Source of the DNA: Pipra filicauda
Taxonomy: Eukaryota; Chordata; Aves; Passeriformes; Pipridae
NCBI RefSeq assembly: GCF_003945595.2
Contig: NW_024104292.1
Coordinates: 3,277,075 to 3,341,074 of the forward strand
DNA length: 64,000 nt
Direction: 5' to 3'
Shown here: in pieces, positions 49,956-63,290 of the stretch
Layout of the letters: each line of letters starts with the position of its first letter
Numbering within the stretch: position 1 is the first letter of the stretch
The notes under the pieces: generated by a model
What the model was told of the DNA's origin: nothing
The model's input: the letters and a program-made list of their open reading frames with translations, nothing else
Database searches by the model: none
Program-made: the position numbers and the translations under genes

Positions 49956-52900
49956 AGGGCCTGCCCTGACCCCCATGTCTTCCAGCTCCTGGTCCCAGCT
50001 GTCCTACATGACACTCTGACAAACCTAACCAAAGTACAGCCAAAATAATTGGCACATATCTTTCCGCTCTTGTTGTTGCTCATAATTGTAACTGTAGTTG
50101 CTAAAGAGCATCCCATTTACATCAAGTGGAGCTCTAAATTTCAGCTTTCTATTATGGCTGAGTTAACAATTCAATTGCTTTTCTCTTCCTTTCTCAGTTT
50201 TCCCTTCTCAGTTTTTGCCATGTTGTTTACAAGTTCAAACTAAATTGATTATGCAAGTGTCAAATAGCTCACTGTAACACATAACATTGAAAATCCATGA
50301 TACATGAATTTCTACATACCAAGCCTGTTTATAAAAATACATTCTATATTTATGCTAATGAAAGTCCTGTATGTAATTTCCTGTCTTAAAGTCTACTCCC
50401 GAAATGTTAAAAAGGGAACTAGTTATCCAGCTGAGGCATATATAAGAATCAGCTGCCAAACACAATGACTTATTCAGTAAGAAGGCCAGACTGGATGAAA
50501 AGTTACTCTATTGTCTAAAATTTAATTTAATTACATTAAAATTGCTTCAATAATTTATTTTATCTTCAAAGTGCTTTACCAACATTACTTAAGTCTATGA
50601 GATGTATAAGTTTTACGATAACTCTCTTTATACAGAAAGTGAAACAAAATCCCTTAAGTGGGCAAGTGCCCAAAGACATTCTATCAAAAGCAGGATTAAA
50701 ACTCAGAATTTCTGTCAACACATTTGTCAAATATGCAAATTTGCTGAGTGCCAGTCAAGTGCAAAGCCCTCAAATCACTGCTGGTGATGATTTCAATGTT
50801 AAGGAAAACAAGGGTTGTATGCCTATAGTACATTTGCTCAGAATTCATCTGCATCAGTAGTATTTCTGCCACTGTTCTTAAAGACAAGGATCTGAAACTT
50901 AAAATATTATTTGAAGCTTATCAAATGATTTATCTTATGATAAACTCCTGTGATGTGTGCCAGGCAAATGTGAATCAGGCAATTATCTTACTAGACTGCA
51001 ATAGATTGCCACTTTGTTATTGAAACATCAAATAAATGATATCAGTAAATGTCTAATAAACCTTTCAGTTTTGCCTCAGTTTCATGGATTATGGATCATT
51101 ACGCTGTTGCGATTGCTGACCTTTGATGACACTCTACCTTGTCGTATAGATTCAAGGTCAGCCTATTAAAATATTCACTGAATAAGAGAAAGTTGAGATA
51201 ACCATAAATATTTTTGAAGGATACTTTACATGTATTTTCATAGAATAGAAAGTCACTCTGAGGGCAAAAAACCCCTCCCCATACCCTCTTCCCCACAAAA
51301 TCTTCCACTAACAAAGTTTTCAAACTCAAAGCTAACTCAAAATTTGATCTTACATTGTGGGATGAAATAGAAGTTTCAACTCACCCAAAAGGAGCAGATC
51401 AGAGCCTTGGATTTTATTCTGCATGTATTACTCTCCTTTTGTAAAATGAAATTATTAAATCAAAAACTGTCAGACTGTCTCTAACTTAGGACTTTTTGAT
51501 TAGTGTTTAGAAAGCCTTAGTTTTATAAAACTAACTCCAACTACAAATATTTTCCAAGTAGTTCCAAGGGTTGATACCTTTCTAAGTCAACAGCTGCTGT
51601 AAGGTGTACTGTGAAAATTTCAGAACGATACTTGTCAAATCTATAGTAAAAAGCAAAGGGTGTCATTTCTTGGAAATAAAAACAAATCCATTGCTTAAAT
51701 TTCATGTTAATGTTTACTTTATCTGCTTTGAATTATTTTTAAATTAATGTGTTATTGTTTTTCAGATATTTTCATTTACCAGCTTCTCTTTGATTTTCTA
51801 GAGATAAAATTTGTTTTTTTTTCTAATACATAATTTTACTTTTCTTTTAATGTTGATTTCTTATATTAATTTCTTTTTCTTTTACAAGAACTCTACTAGT
51901 TTCATCAGAAGTTTCATTAGATTGTTCCTGGGCAATATCAAGGAAGTCAAGAATTTTTACCCATCTAAAGGGAGCTTCAGTGTGTTCCTACTTCTGTCAC
52001 TCAACGCAGCTATTTATTGACGTGAGGTATTGAGAGTTGTACAAATATCTCTAACTAGAGACAAGTTTTTGACCTTCGATTTCCAGTATCTCAGGTCCTA
52101 GCAATGTCACTATTAGCTATCCTGTCAAGGTTTATTTTTTAACTAAATGGAACATCTGCTGTGATGCCAAAATAATTTTTTTTAATTTGTTTATTTAGTC
52201 AGCTGTAGCATTTCATTAGTCTTAATGCATTTACAACTAATCTACAGAAGATAGGCAGAACATTTTTGTGAAAAATAGGAAATAGGAACCAATAATCATT
52301 TTTCTAGTTTAAGCTTCAGTTTAGAGCAAGATCACTATTTAGTCAAAACTTATATTTTTGTGAAAAATGCTGACTGGTTCATACAGTTTCTGGGTAACCT
52401 GAGGACATGTATCTGGGCAAAAATATAAATAAATATGTGTTAATAATTCAATATTTTTTAAGAACATGACCTTGACTTCATGCTTAACGTGAGTAAAGAA
52501 ATAATAATACAAGATGGAAGTCATTCATATGTCTCAAATTTATTTTAGATTAAAAAAATGTAACAGAAATCCATTTTAATATTTTAAAACAGATACTGAT
52601 GTTTTTATGGTTAATGAAGAAAAAGCTGTGCTCATTTTTGTTAATGAGACAGATATGCTAAATCACAATGCTGTTGTAAGTCTGTTTATTCAAACAATGG
52701 TGGTGAATTAGCTCACTTGAAATAAAAAGCGTTCAAGCCCTCAAGGATGGCAGAGCAATTTAATGCTGTATAAGATTAGCTTTCTGAAGGCACACTGTGG
52801 AGGTCCTGAGGGTCTTATAGCTCACTTGTACCAAACTTTTAATATCCTCATTTAAATTTCTTCAGACTTAATAATATGCCCTAAAGTAAGAATTTGCTAT

Positions 52901-53999
52901 TTAGGGAAAATATAAATACAACAATTATCAGCTCAGTACTACCCTTGAAGACAATGAGCATACATACAATCATCCTGCTGGGTCTGCTAGGAATTATTAA
53001 GACTAGGGGACTTTTCAGACACCCTTGCACTGCTCTGTGGACAGATGCTGTCAGATACAAGTAAACTATCCATATGAGTATCCTCTTCAAGTCAGGCACT
53101 GCACGAATACAACTGGACCTTTTAAAGATGGAAAAAGATTCACATCCAGTTAGTTTTAAGCACATTTATAGTAATGACACACATTCTAATGAAAACAGGT
53201 CTAACAAAGTGTACAGAGTAATGAGTACTGTGGATTAAAAAAAAAAAAAGCCAAACCTGCTCTTGGTTAGTATGTACTTTTAATATTACTTCTCTGAAAG
53301 ATATCCAATATATTGTGTGTCCATGTGCCTACTGAGGCTACCAGGTAATGGAAAAAGAGCGAAACATTTCAGCCTCTAGTGACCTAGTATATCACTTAAT
53401 GGGGTCAAATATTTTAAGCTAAACAAAAGTTTTGAATCTTTTTTGATCTGCATAATTTTGAGCGGAAAAAATACCGCTCAAATATACAGTCCAAATGCCT
53501 GCTAATAAGAAGAAAATATTTTGTTTACTTGGTTTTGTCTCCTTTAGTTTTTTTTGGAAAAATTGTACATGAATTCACCAGTCTAGAAAATAATGGTATC
53601 ATAAGCAGTCCTACGAGCAATGGCATGTATTTACCAATTGTTAATGAAAGAGTCTTGAAAAATTTCTCTATCATAATCCATAGTTCTACATACCCAAGAC
53701 TTTCAAAGATTAAATACGTCCTCAGTAGAAAAAAAATGGTATCCATACTTATTAATACTTTCTTTAAAATCCCTAAAACAATGGTGTATCCCCTATTCAG
53801 CTAAGATTTAACCACGCTCATGTAAGATGTGAAGGTGACTCTAGAATTTATTGTGGAAAGCCATTGAATAATTTAGATCTAGATTATCTTCACCTGATAA
53901 CCAAATACTGATTTGGGGTAATCCCAGTGCCAAGAGTCGTTCAAAGAGACGTAGAGAGGGAAAGTTCAAGTGCAGTCAAAGCTTTTGACCAGATGAAGA
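49956..53999. other. AT-rich non-coding sequence, no gene seen
   Basis: No recognisable gene, RNA or transposon. The only structured item noted is the hairpin at 53457-53482. Confidence 0.65.
53457..53482. repeat. Perfect inverted repeat (9-bp arms) containing CpG
   Basis: TTTGAGCGG at 53457-53465 pairs with CCGCTCAAA at 53474-53482 around an AT-rich loop. Each arm keeps a CpG, which is uncommon in this CpG-poor window. Confidence 0.8.
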
Positions 54000-54075
54000 T
54001 CAGTGATGAGTGATGTCTCTTGGGGGTCCATATAAGGTCCAGTGCTGTTAAATGTCTTCATCAATGACATAATTT
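54000..54075 (+). mobile_element. Short CR1 LINE remnant (reverse transcriptase region)
   Basis: TCTCTTGGGGGTCCATATAA, then CCAGTGCTGTTAAATGTCTT, then CATCAATGACAT, matches a conserved part of CR1 ORF2. Only ~75 bp can be followed. Confidence 0.6.
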
Positions 54076-57000
54076 AAAGAAGTTCTGTTCTACCATAATA
54101 ACACAGTCTTAAATATATTGAATATTGATTAAAAAGATTAGACATTAAAGAATTGAAATTTAAACCAAGAGCAACTCATGAAGATACATAAAAGGAAACA
54201 GTAAAGGGTGAAAGGAGCTTTATTCAGTACTAGACAAACCTGCAAAGGATGTGGTAGACAACAAAACTTTGATTTGATGCTAATTGGTACTGGATACATG
54301 TACTAGAGATCTTCAATTTATGGAAAGCTGAGACTGTAAACAGCATGGGTACATGACTCTTACAAGTAGGAACCAGTGGACTTGCAAGAAGGTAGAGGGT
54401 TCCATTTTGTGAGTGTGCACCACAGATAGGCTGCCTTGCCTCACACCGTGTTGTATTCAGCCATTCTTGCTTTTCCTGTGAGGTTTGTTATGACTCATTT
54501 TATATCACCACTTTGAGAGGGTCCTTTGTCTGCTCTGATTGTCATATCAACTCCTCTAAAATGAGTCCTCTATCCCAAAGTGGGACTAATCCACAGCTTC
54601 GTTGGAGCACACTAATGGCACTGCAACATTTTTACCTTCTGCCTTGGGCGACCATGTCAGCACAGTAGCAACAAGCAGCATCTATCAGTGACACTGTTCT
54701 AAGAAGAAGCTCTGCTCTATACCTGAACTTAGCTGTTCAGAGTCAGTGGTACACTACCCCAAATTGGCAGGTCTGTACTTGTTAAAAAGAAGGGGGGGGG
54801 AAGGTGAAAATTAAACTGAACTACTACCATTTACCTCCATTGTCTGGTTTATTAGAATAATGATGCCTTGTTGCACAGGGTCACTATGCAAAATACGGGG
54901 AAACTGTAAGCAGAAGAAAAACTGCAGGATTAGAAAAATTGTGTTCTGTGCATAAGAAAATGGAAAATGACCAGCGTAGCAACAAGAGTGGTTGTCAAGA
55001 AGAAAACTAAAATGGTTCATTTAGAAGCTTGCAACCTCAACTTCCATTTCTGCCGATGGTCAGTTCAAGGGCTGAGAAATTATTTGGAAAATAACATCAC
55101 CTGTTCCTGATCCGCGTTACCTTTCAGTAGTGCTGTGAGCAGTCACATCAGGCTTTGCCCAAGCAAACCTCCCAGCTTCTCTGACTGTACTGGTAGCACA
55201 CACATCTACATATCCAGACTCCCCAACAGTTATGCTTCAGCAACTAAGAAGCAGTTTATAGGATTTTTTTTTGTCTCTGTGGACAGCTATCGCCACTGTC
55301 AGATGCCTAGTAAAATACATGGTGGCTGAGTTCACATCACCTTCCTAGAGTAGGACAGGGAAACAACCCTCTATAACAGTGGTGCTGGTCTAGACAAGAT
55401 TAATGAAACCTTTATGTCATTGTTACTTGGCAGGGTACTTAGATTCTTACTACCATGGCTCATAAAGTTCACAAATGCAACCTCATATATCACTGAACAT
55501 CTTTAGTTACCACCTAAGGAGTTGCCAGATGGTCAGGGAATAAGTTTTTCATGGAGGAATGGACTTAAATCACTCTTCTTTACTTAGTCTCATTCTTATT
55601 TGGTATTTGCAAAAGCAAAAGGGACACATAAAAAAGAACAAGAGCAGAAGATAATGTAAAGCCATGGCTACTACCTGTGCCAGCTGAGTCTAGTTCGCTC
55701 ATCTGTGTGAACCAAAAAAATCATAAGGGATATCCTGGCTGAAAATTTTATGTAAATTTTTGACAGCTCTTTACCTACATTGGGAAATTTCATAGATAGC
55801 AGATGCAAGTCATTAAAAAGTCCCTATATTTTTTTTCCTATTTCCTTCTATCCCCTGATGTCTGTAAATGCTCACAGTGCAGCCTCTGGCAGCCAATGGC
55901 CTGAAGCTTCTGCCTGTAACTGGGAATCCAAAGTCAGCTGTATTTTAAATCCCTGCAGCCTTTGGGATCCAAAACCTGCATTTGGCAACTCCAGAGTTTT
56001 TTTCCCAGCTCTGGTCTTTTTGTCATTGATATTGACTTACTCTGAAGGGCCAAAAAATATGATTACACATCCACAGTGAACAATGAACCATATAAGGCTC
56101 TATTAAAAACAAATGCACAGTACAAAATGGATAGTAAAGCAGAATAAATTCATTTGAAGCAGTTACTGTTTTGGATTTGCTAATAGCAGGTGACATATCG
56201 ATGAAATGACATCAGTCAAGAGCATGAGTCTTTCAGGCTTCCATTGTCCTAACACGAGAGGTAATTTGGGAGCTTCTGGACATGCAGTGACCTCTTATAG
56301 AAGTGATTTGTGGGCTGCAAAAGGATGGGGTGGCAAAGGTACTGAAGAATCAGCAGTGGAGTTGAGTCTGCAGTCACATCAGCATTATGTAGTAGAGTAT
56401 TTTGTGAAAAACTGTGATTAACCCTTTGAGTCCACAACGGTCTTATGATCTCAACAAGGAGGGTAGATGATGCATGGCTATAAAAAAAAATTGATGATGT
56501 GCCCTAGTAACTGCCTTCCCATTGTGAACTCATGCATACTGGAACTGCCAAGATCCTTCTTATTTCTGTACCCACCTCCTCTCCTTCTTCTACCTATGCT
56601 TGATTGTGATATGCTTTCCATCCTAGCTGAGCTGGAAAGCTGCCTGGTTTAATTTTCTATTTTTTTTTAAATAAACCAAAAAAATAAAAGTACTCAATAT
56701 ACTCTTTCCATCAAGACAGAGAAATACCCTTTCCTTATGGCTATAAAGCATCTCCAACTTGTATGGAGATGTTAAAGGCATGTGTTCTGTTGGTGGAAGC
56801 AGCAAGAAAGAGTAGGAAAAATATTGAAACAAGAGGTTAGACAAGGGCAGCTTGGTAGAAGTACATTGGGATAGTGTCTATTTGAAAGTGTTAATGTATC
56901 TAGAAACCTGAATCCCTTTTCAGCTATTCTGAACTAGCAGTTCTTGGAGGAATTAAATCCTTTTGTGATGATATTTTTGGGTTTGTAATAGGGGCTGCAA

Positions 57001-60000
57001 GACTGTAAGGAAAACCATATGCTGCATTATCATTGAGAGACTGGAGGGAGAGCAACAGCAACAGTCATTGCAAGTAATTGGTGGATCAACAAAAGTTAGT
57101 GATGAAGCAACTAAATTTTCAGGTTGCTAGAGTCTGACAAAGCCTTGCAGGTGAAAATATTATATGCTGAAAAATTAAATTTTGACTTATTGCAATTCTT
57201 ATTAGAATTGGATTGAAAATCTTTATGCTTCCTGTTAGAAAAATATCAAACTATTGCTCAAACATATTCATTCTCTGTTCAGAATCTTCTTTCTTGAACG
57301 ATTATTTTCTTTTTGGTTCATTTTTCACCCTAGAAAAGGATCAAGGACTATTCTGACTAGAAAAAAATAGAAGATTGGATATAGGATAGAGTTTTTTAAA
57401 TTTACTTTTAATGGTGATGTCAAAACTGAAATGTTTGTGCAAGAGTGTTTGTTGAAAATAAATGAAATTTGAGGTTATATTTTTTTTGTTATTTTGAGTG
57501 AAGCCTTATTAAAAATCTGATCTTTTGGGCTAATTTCATTTTGCCAAAATTATTTTAAATGGCTTCATTTGGCTCATTTCAGTATGAAGCAATAAGAGAA
57601 GAATAAGGGAATTAAAATCCCTGAAAATTAATACATTCTTCATACAACTCGAGTAAAGCAAAAACATAAACCACAGAATCAGTCAAGTCAGTCATTCTGT
57701 CTCAAAAGATTTTCAGGAACACTGACTAGTTCTCAATAAGTTTATCATGGCTCTTCAGTAATTGCTCCTATATTAACATTACTTAATTTTCTTTGGCACA
57801 GTCACTCACATTTTAGTACAGCAAAGACTGTTCTTAACAGTTTTAATTTTTAATTTTTCTTTTTAATTAAATCACTTAACGAGAAATAGATTTCTCTGTT
57901 CTCAACTAATACAATATTTATCTGTGACCATTGCCTGAACTGAATTTCAAGTCCTGAGATTGTCATTCTTGTCCATTCAAAAAATCATGATGGTTATGAC
58001 ATTAATGTTAAAAATATAATTAACAATAATAAATAATGTTTTTATATTTTTTTATTTCAATGAAGTTAAAGATAGAATAAGTTGTATTTGATTTATTCCT
58101 GAAAATATGAAGTCTAGACACTTAAGTGTTCATACAATAGAAAGGATATTTTCATGTAACAGACTAACTTCCTGCAACAAATCTCACTGCCTACAATTTT
58201 CCAAACCCTTATTTGCCTCACTTTTTCGCTCATATGACTGAAAATGTATGGACCAGCAAGAATTTTCACCTGACCTAAGCATTGTCACCAGAGCAATTCA
58301 GCTATATTGCAGTTTGGTTCATGTACCTACATTCTGAGATAAGACATCGACAATTGGATTATGATATAAATAACAGACAATACTGAACAGATGTAAAAAG
58401 CCCTTTCCATTTGACTTTCTTGTATCAAGAGACTTATAAATGACAATATATCTATTTCTTGAAAAATAAATGCCTAGGTTCAATACAAAGGTAATTACTC
58501 ATATAGAGTAATTTTGATGATTTTTGGTTTCCTGTCCTATCTAAGGTCTAAAGAGAATCAGGAAAAAATCCCTAAATTAATTTTCTCATTTAAAACACAG
58601 TTTAATTCATAATTAGTAACCTCTAATAGGGAGAAAAAATTATTTTGCCTTTTCAAATTATATATAAAACTAAAGGATAAATTTATAAAAAACCATCTTT
58701 CACACAAAATTTCCATAAATGCCAAATTCCAATCACAATTTAGTGACACAGCTATCTGGATTATGATTAATTTTTGATAAATGATTAAAACTCCATTATT
58801 GCTGCTTTTACCTGATTCACAATACAGAAAAAAGGTAGTCCAAGTATCTTCTCAGGTCACAAAATATAGACTTTGATCTCTATTCTAAATTGGGATTATT
58901 ATAATCCTTGTATAAAAATCTTCTATTCTGATGGAGCATTTTAAATATAAACCTTCCTAGCTTGTCAACTTGTTTGGGAGTAGATGATGAATATGATCAG
59001 GTGGTTATAACTGGACTCTTACACTAGAGAAATTCACCATTTCAGTAAATGATAACTAAAAAAATAATCTGCTGGCATTTCCAACTCATTAAATAGCATT
59101 CATATATATACATGAGTGAGCACAGAAAACTATGATGTCCTTGCCACTACTTTAAAGAAATACAGCATATTTTGCTAATAAGATTAAATTCAAGTAGAAT
59201 ATATTTTGAATATGGTAAATAGCAAGGTTTACTACCAATATGTTACTCATTAATTCTTGGATTCACATCCAGATGTTCATGTCTTAAAATAGTTCTCATA
59301 GTATTATTTTTTGAGTTAGCTTAAATCTCTATGGAGTTCAATAAAAAAGCATGAATTCTAATGAGCTGCAACTGATGTTTCAATGCATACATACTCCTCA
59401 TATTCTTAATCATATGTGATGAATAGGCTCTTCGAGATGTATACATTAAATATTTCTAGTAAAGCTAAAAGGCTAAGGGGTTTACATCTTTTTTTAATTC
59501 AGTTAGAGTGAAGTTATGTCTGAACAAGTATGAAAATTTTAAAAAACACAGGTTTTGTACCTACAGGTAGGCTGGTTCACTTTCATCTGTTTTAAAGAAA
59601 AGAAGAAATTTGAATTTTTAGAAATTATTTTAATGAGGAAAAATTTTGAGAAGAAGCATCAAGGGTGAGATATATTCCTTCCCTGGATTGATTCTAGGTG
59701 TCTTTTTAATCCAAAACTGCTTTATGTAAAAAGTATGAGTAGAACTGAGAGCTTCATTCCCATCCTTTATAGATACGATAATTTTTAAGCTATTGCTAGC
59801 ATGACAAGTAAAAACAGAGAGATTTTCTGAAGTCTGATTTACTGGTTATTACTAGCATAAAAAAATCTATGTGCCTGATCATTTGATTTTATGTTCTTTC
59901 CCATGATGTGAAAAGATCTTGGTTTATATTTTACTGAGTGCCATATAACTGAAAACTGATAAATGCTTATAGATGTTTTAATTTTCTATTTAAATGTTGG

Positions 60001-61096
60001 TAAGGCATACAAAGGTAAGAGTTACAGCTTTTTCACATCCAGTTCAGAATGTGTCAGGTCTAATAGGCTTAGACACAACATAGTTTTAATTCTTTCAAAT
60101 TCCTGCTTGACCATCAATTTATTGTGAATCTTCTCAGTCATCTGTAAATTACATTTAATTGGATTTTTTGTCATTGCTGTGGTACTCTTCTGTTTATCAA
60201 CATCAACAAGATCCTTTTTTGAGTTTACAGGCTCTATAACAAAAGAATTGCAGATTGTGATTATTCAAACACTTAAATATACCTGATTATATTATACCAT
60301 GATTTTTAGAATCAAATCTAATATAATTATTCCTATGCAATATCAAGGGTGGAAATGTTTATAGTATTTGGCTTAACTGAGACTAACAACTACAACTATT
60401 AAATTTGCAGCTATTCTTGTCCTTTTCATGATCTCACTCTGTCCCCCACTACCATTTATTGTCATAGTTAGAATAGGTAGGTAAATATTGACTTAGTGTA
60501 AAAAAAATTTTTTCTCACCTCTTTCCAAGGACAAAGGAAAATTCAAAGGATCTTTGGAGACTGTGTTTATATCATTCTACTTTGTGGATATGCTGATGTG
60601 GATGGGCCAAGGAGGGGTGACCCATTGAACAAGTTGGGGTGGGTAAGATTTCCTAAAGAAAACCTAATTTGAAAAGTAATACCATTTACTATTTTTGGAC
60701 CAGTTATACAGGCACCAATGCTTGCAAGAACAGAAAAATTTGTAAGTTAGTTTAACAAGTAAATCAATAGATCAATAAGTCTTCTAACTTTCATCAGGAA
60801 GGTGATAGTCTATTTTCTATTGACTATGACTAGACAATAATGTCATTGTATACCCACTGCAAAGACTGTCTTGCAGTTTGTCTGCAGGAGAATTTCCTAG
60901 ACAAATAAATTTGTTCTTGAAAAGGAGTCTTCAAATTTAATGTACTCTTAGTACACAGTATTTTAATTCAGAGAATAAGGATTATTTTATTCATCAGTAT
61001 GAGAGTCTGCGTGAGTAATTCGTGTTAAACTGAGTATTCATTTTCCTTATAACTCTGTTTATAGAAATATCCATGTTTTTTCTCCCTTAGTAAAAG
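54076..61096. other. AT-rich non-coding sequence, no gene seen
   Basis: No clear transposon, exon or RNA gene over 7 kb. Segments at 54420-54780 and 55850-56060 are somewhat richer in GC but I recognise nothing in them. A G9 run lies at 54792-54800. Short frames (100 codons or fewer) lack motifs. Confidence 0.62.
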
Positions 61097-61735
61097 ATAT
61101 ACCAGCTGAACATGAGCCAGCAGTGTGCCCAGGTGGCCAATAAGGCCAATGGCATCCTGGCTGGCATCAGGTGTGGTGAGCAGGACCGGGGAGCCATTGT
61201 TCCTCTGTCACTGGTGAGGCTGCACCTCAAATCCTGTGCTCAGTTTTGGGCCCCTCACTTTGCGAAAGACATCGAGGTGCTGAAGCGTGTCCAGAGAAGG
61301 GCGACAAAGTCAGTGAAGGGTCTGGAGAGTAAGTCGTATGAGTAGAGGTTGAGGGATTTGAGAATGTTTAGCCTGGAGAAAAGGAGGCTCAAGGGAGACC
61401 TCATAATTCTGCAACTCCCTGAAAGGAGGTAGTAGCCACGTGGGGGTCGGTCTCCTCTCAAGCAACCAGCAGGAGGAGAGGACAGTGTCAAGCTGTGCCA
61501 GGGAAATGTTAGATTGGGTATTAGGAAAAAATTCTTCACTGAAAAAGTTGTCAAACAGTGGAAGAGGTTGCTCAGGAAAGTGGTTGAGCCACCACCTCTG
61601 GAGATATTTAAAAGGCATGTCGATGTCTCACTCGGGGACATGGTTTAGTGGTGGACTTGGCTGTGCTGGGTTAACAGTTGTTCTCACTGACCTTAGAGAC
61701 CTTTTACAACCTAATTCTATGATTCTATGATTGTA
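61097..61735 (+). mobile_element. CR1 LINE, least diverged copy in the window
   Basis: A 5'-truncated CR1 of about 640 bp. It starts in the C-terminal part of ORF2 (AACATGAGCCAGCAGTGTGC), runs through the 3' UTR (GGACATGGTTTAGTGGTGGA near 61636), and ends with octamers ATTCTATGATTCTATG at about 61713-61730. The similarity to the avian CR1 consensus I remember is high and nearly collinear, so this is the youngest CR1 here. It has a clean truncation point at about 61097. Confidence 0.95.
61112..61345 (+). pseudogene. CR1 ORF2 C-terminal remnant
   Basis: An open frame of 77 codons encodes the end of the CR1 reverse transcriptase protein, with motifs [32 protein letters not shown] and [14 protein letters not shown]. 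The ATG is an internal methionine of ORF2, not a true start. The frame closes at a TAG (61343-61345) where the consensus has a sense codon, so even this remnant is broken before the normal C-terminus. No catalytic residues remain. Confidence 0.88.
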
Positions 61736-62786
61736 TTGTATTATATTAAAAGGCATAATCTTTGCAATCTAAAATATATATCATATTTTAAATACAGTAT
61801 ATTCCCATCAAATGCAAAAAATATTTTACCACTAATATATAAAATTATGTTCCTAATTTCAGTGAAAGTAGGATGAACACCTACATCAATTAGAGGTGAA
61901 TAATAACTGTTTAACTGTGATGTGAAACTTTTTCATGAGAAAGGTAAACACAAAATTATGAAACTTAAGAACTGAATTTCAATAGCACCATTATAAATAT
62001 ATTTCTATTATTTGCTTCTGATTTTTAAAAAAATATAATTTATCCACACTGTCACAATTTATGAGCATAATCCATCAATAAAGTAATACTATAGTTGTTC
62101 AGCTATTAAATTATGATCCATTTTGAACTGTTTAAGAGCCTCTGGGATTCTTGTATATAGTTTCCTCTAGTGTTTATTTTTTAATTTGTAATGTACCAGA
62201 GAAATGAGTTATAGTGATGAATTTCTGTTTTGTGATTATTAGTTTTTTAGATTAAGTATTTTATCTTGCTGGCTGCAGCCAAGTAAATGTAATTTACACA
62301 CAGAGCAGTCTATTATACTCATTCAGTGCATGGGGTTTCAATTTTCTCAATTCAAGTTTAATCCCATGGCTAGCTAACAATACAGCATAGTGATCAAAAG
62401 CTGCAAAGCAATTATTAACATATATATCACATTACCCTATAGGCATTGATCACTGCTGGACCTTACAGGAATAACTGTTCTGATGTTTTAGTGTTTTATC
62501 TTCTCTGTGTTTTTCAGAATAGCTATCTAACATTTGGGTTATTGTTATGCAATTATTGTTGTAATTGGCTTAATGTATTCAATACCAAATTTATTCATTG
62601 AAAATTATTTGTATAATCTGATGCCAGTGGTAGGTCACAACTATAGAAATGTGATATTCTTCTCTAAAGAGCAGATCCTGTAGCCTTTGGCTGTCTTTTT
62701 CTATCGTTACCTTTATTGCCACCACTTTCTCTGTTAATCTCTTAAGATCTGGCCAAAAACTAGATATTTTTCTCAAAATGCATATT
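61736..62786. other. AT-rich non-coding sequence, no gene seen
   Basis: No gene or repeat recognised. The part 62090-62620 has mixed composition with homeodomain-type AT motifs and is discussed as a possible conserved element. Confidence 0.6.
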
Positions 62787-63245
62787 TTGGGTATGCATGG
62801 CAAGGTTTTGGTAATGGGGAGGCTACTGGGGTGGCTTTTGTGAGAAGCTACCAGGAGCTTCCCCCATGTCTGACAGAGCCAATGCCAGCCAGCTGCCAGC
62901 TTCAAGATGAAGGCACTGCTGGTCAAGGCTGAGCCCATCACTGATGGTGGTAGTGCCTCTGGGATAACAGGATTAGGGAGAAAAAAACTGCTGAAGAAAG
63001 ACAAGTGGAGAGAGGAGTGAGAAAATGTGAGAGCAACAATGCTGAAAACCCCAGGTTCGGTAAAGAAGGAGGGGAGGGAGGTGATCCAGATGCCAGACCA
63101 AATTCCCCTGCAGACCATGGTGAGGCAACTGTGTCCCTGCAGCCCATGGAGGTCCACAGGGGAGCAGAGATCCACCTGCAGCTCCTGGAGGACCTGACAT
63201 CAGAGCTGGTGGAAGCTCAGAGGCTGTTTCCCCTGGGAAGGCTTA
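62787..63245 (+). mobile_element. Partial LTR, family A, diverged variant
   Basis: The segment starts GTATGCATGGCAAGGTTTTG (62791) and matches the first ~450 bp of the family A LTR at 1619, including CAGAGCCAATGCCAGCCAGC and the GTCCACAGGGGAGCAG unit. The TATA-like region found at 1798 in the other copy is altered here. After about 63245 similarity to the 1619 copy stops; the next ~100 bp end in an AATAAAAAATAA stretch at 63349-63361, which could be a variant end or unrelated flank. The 194-codon - strand frame at 62591-63175 and the 85-codon + frame at 63005-63262 are open through the repetitive LTR but show no known domain. Confidence 0.72.
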
Positions 63246-63290
63246 CAAAAGCCTTTCTGTAGTAAACTGGATGGGGAAACCTTCAACTAA

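Noticed and set aside
61255..61641. 128-codon frame on the - strand
   Set aside because: Antisense to the CR1 copy at 61097-61735.
62591..63175. Longest open frame in the window (- strand, 194 codons)
   Set aside because: It runs antisense through a family A LTR and into flanking DNA, shows no domain, and reflects the GC-rich repetitive LTR.
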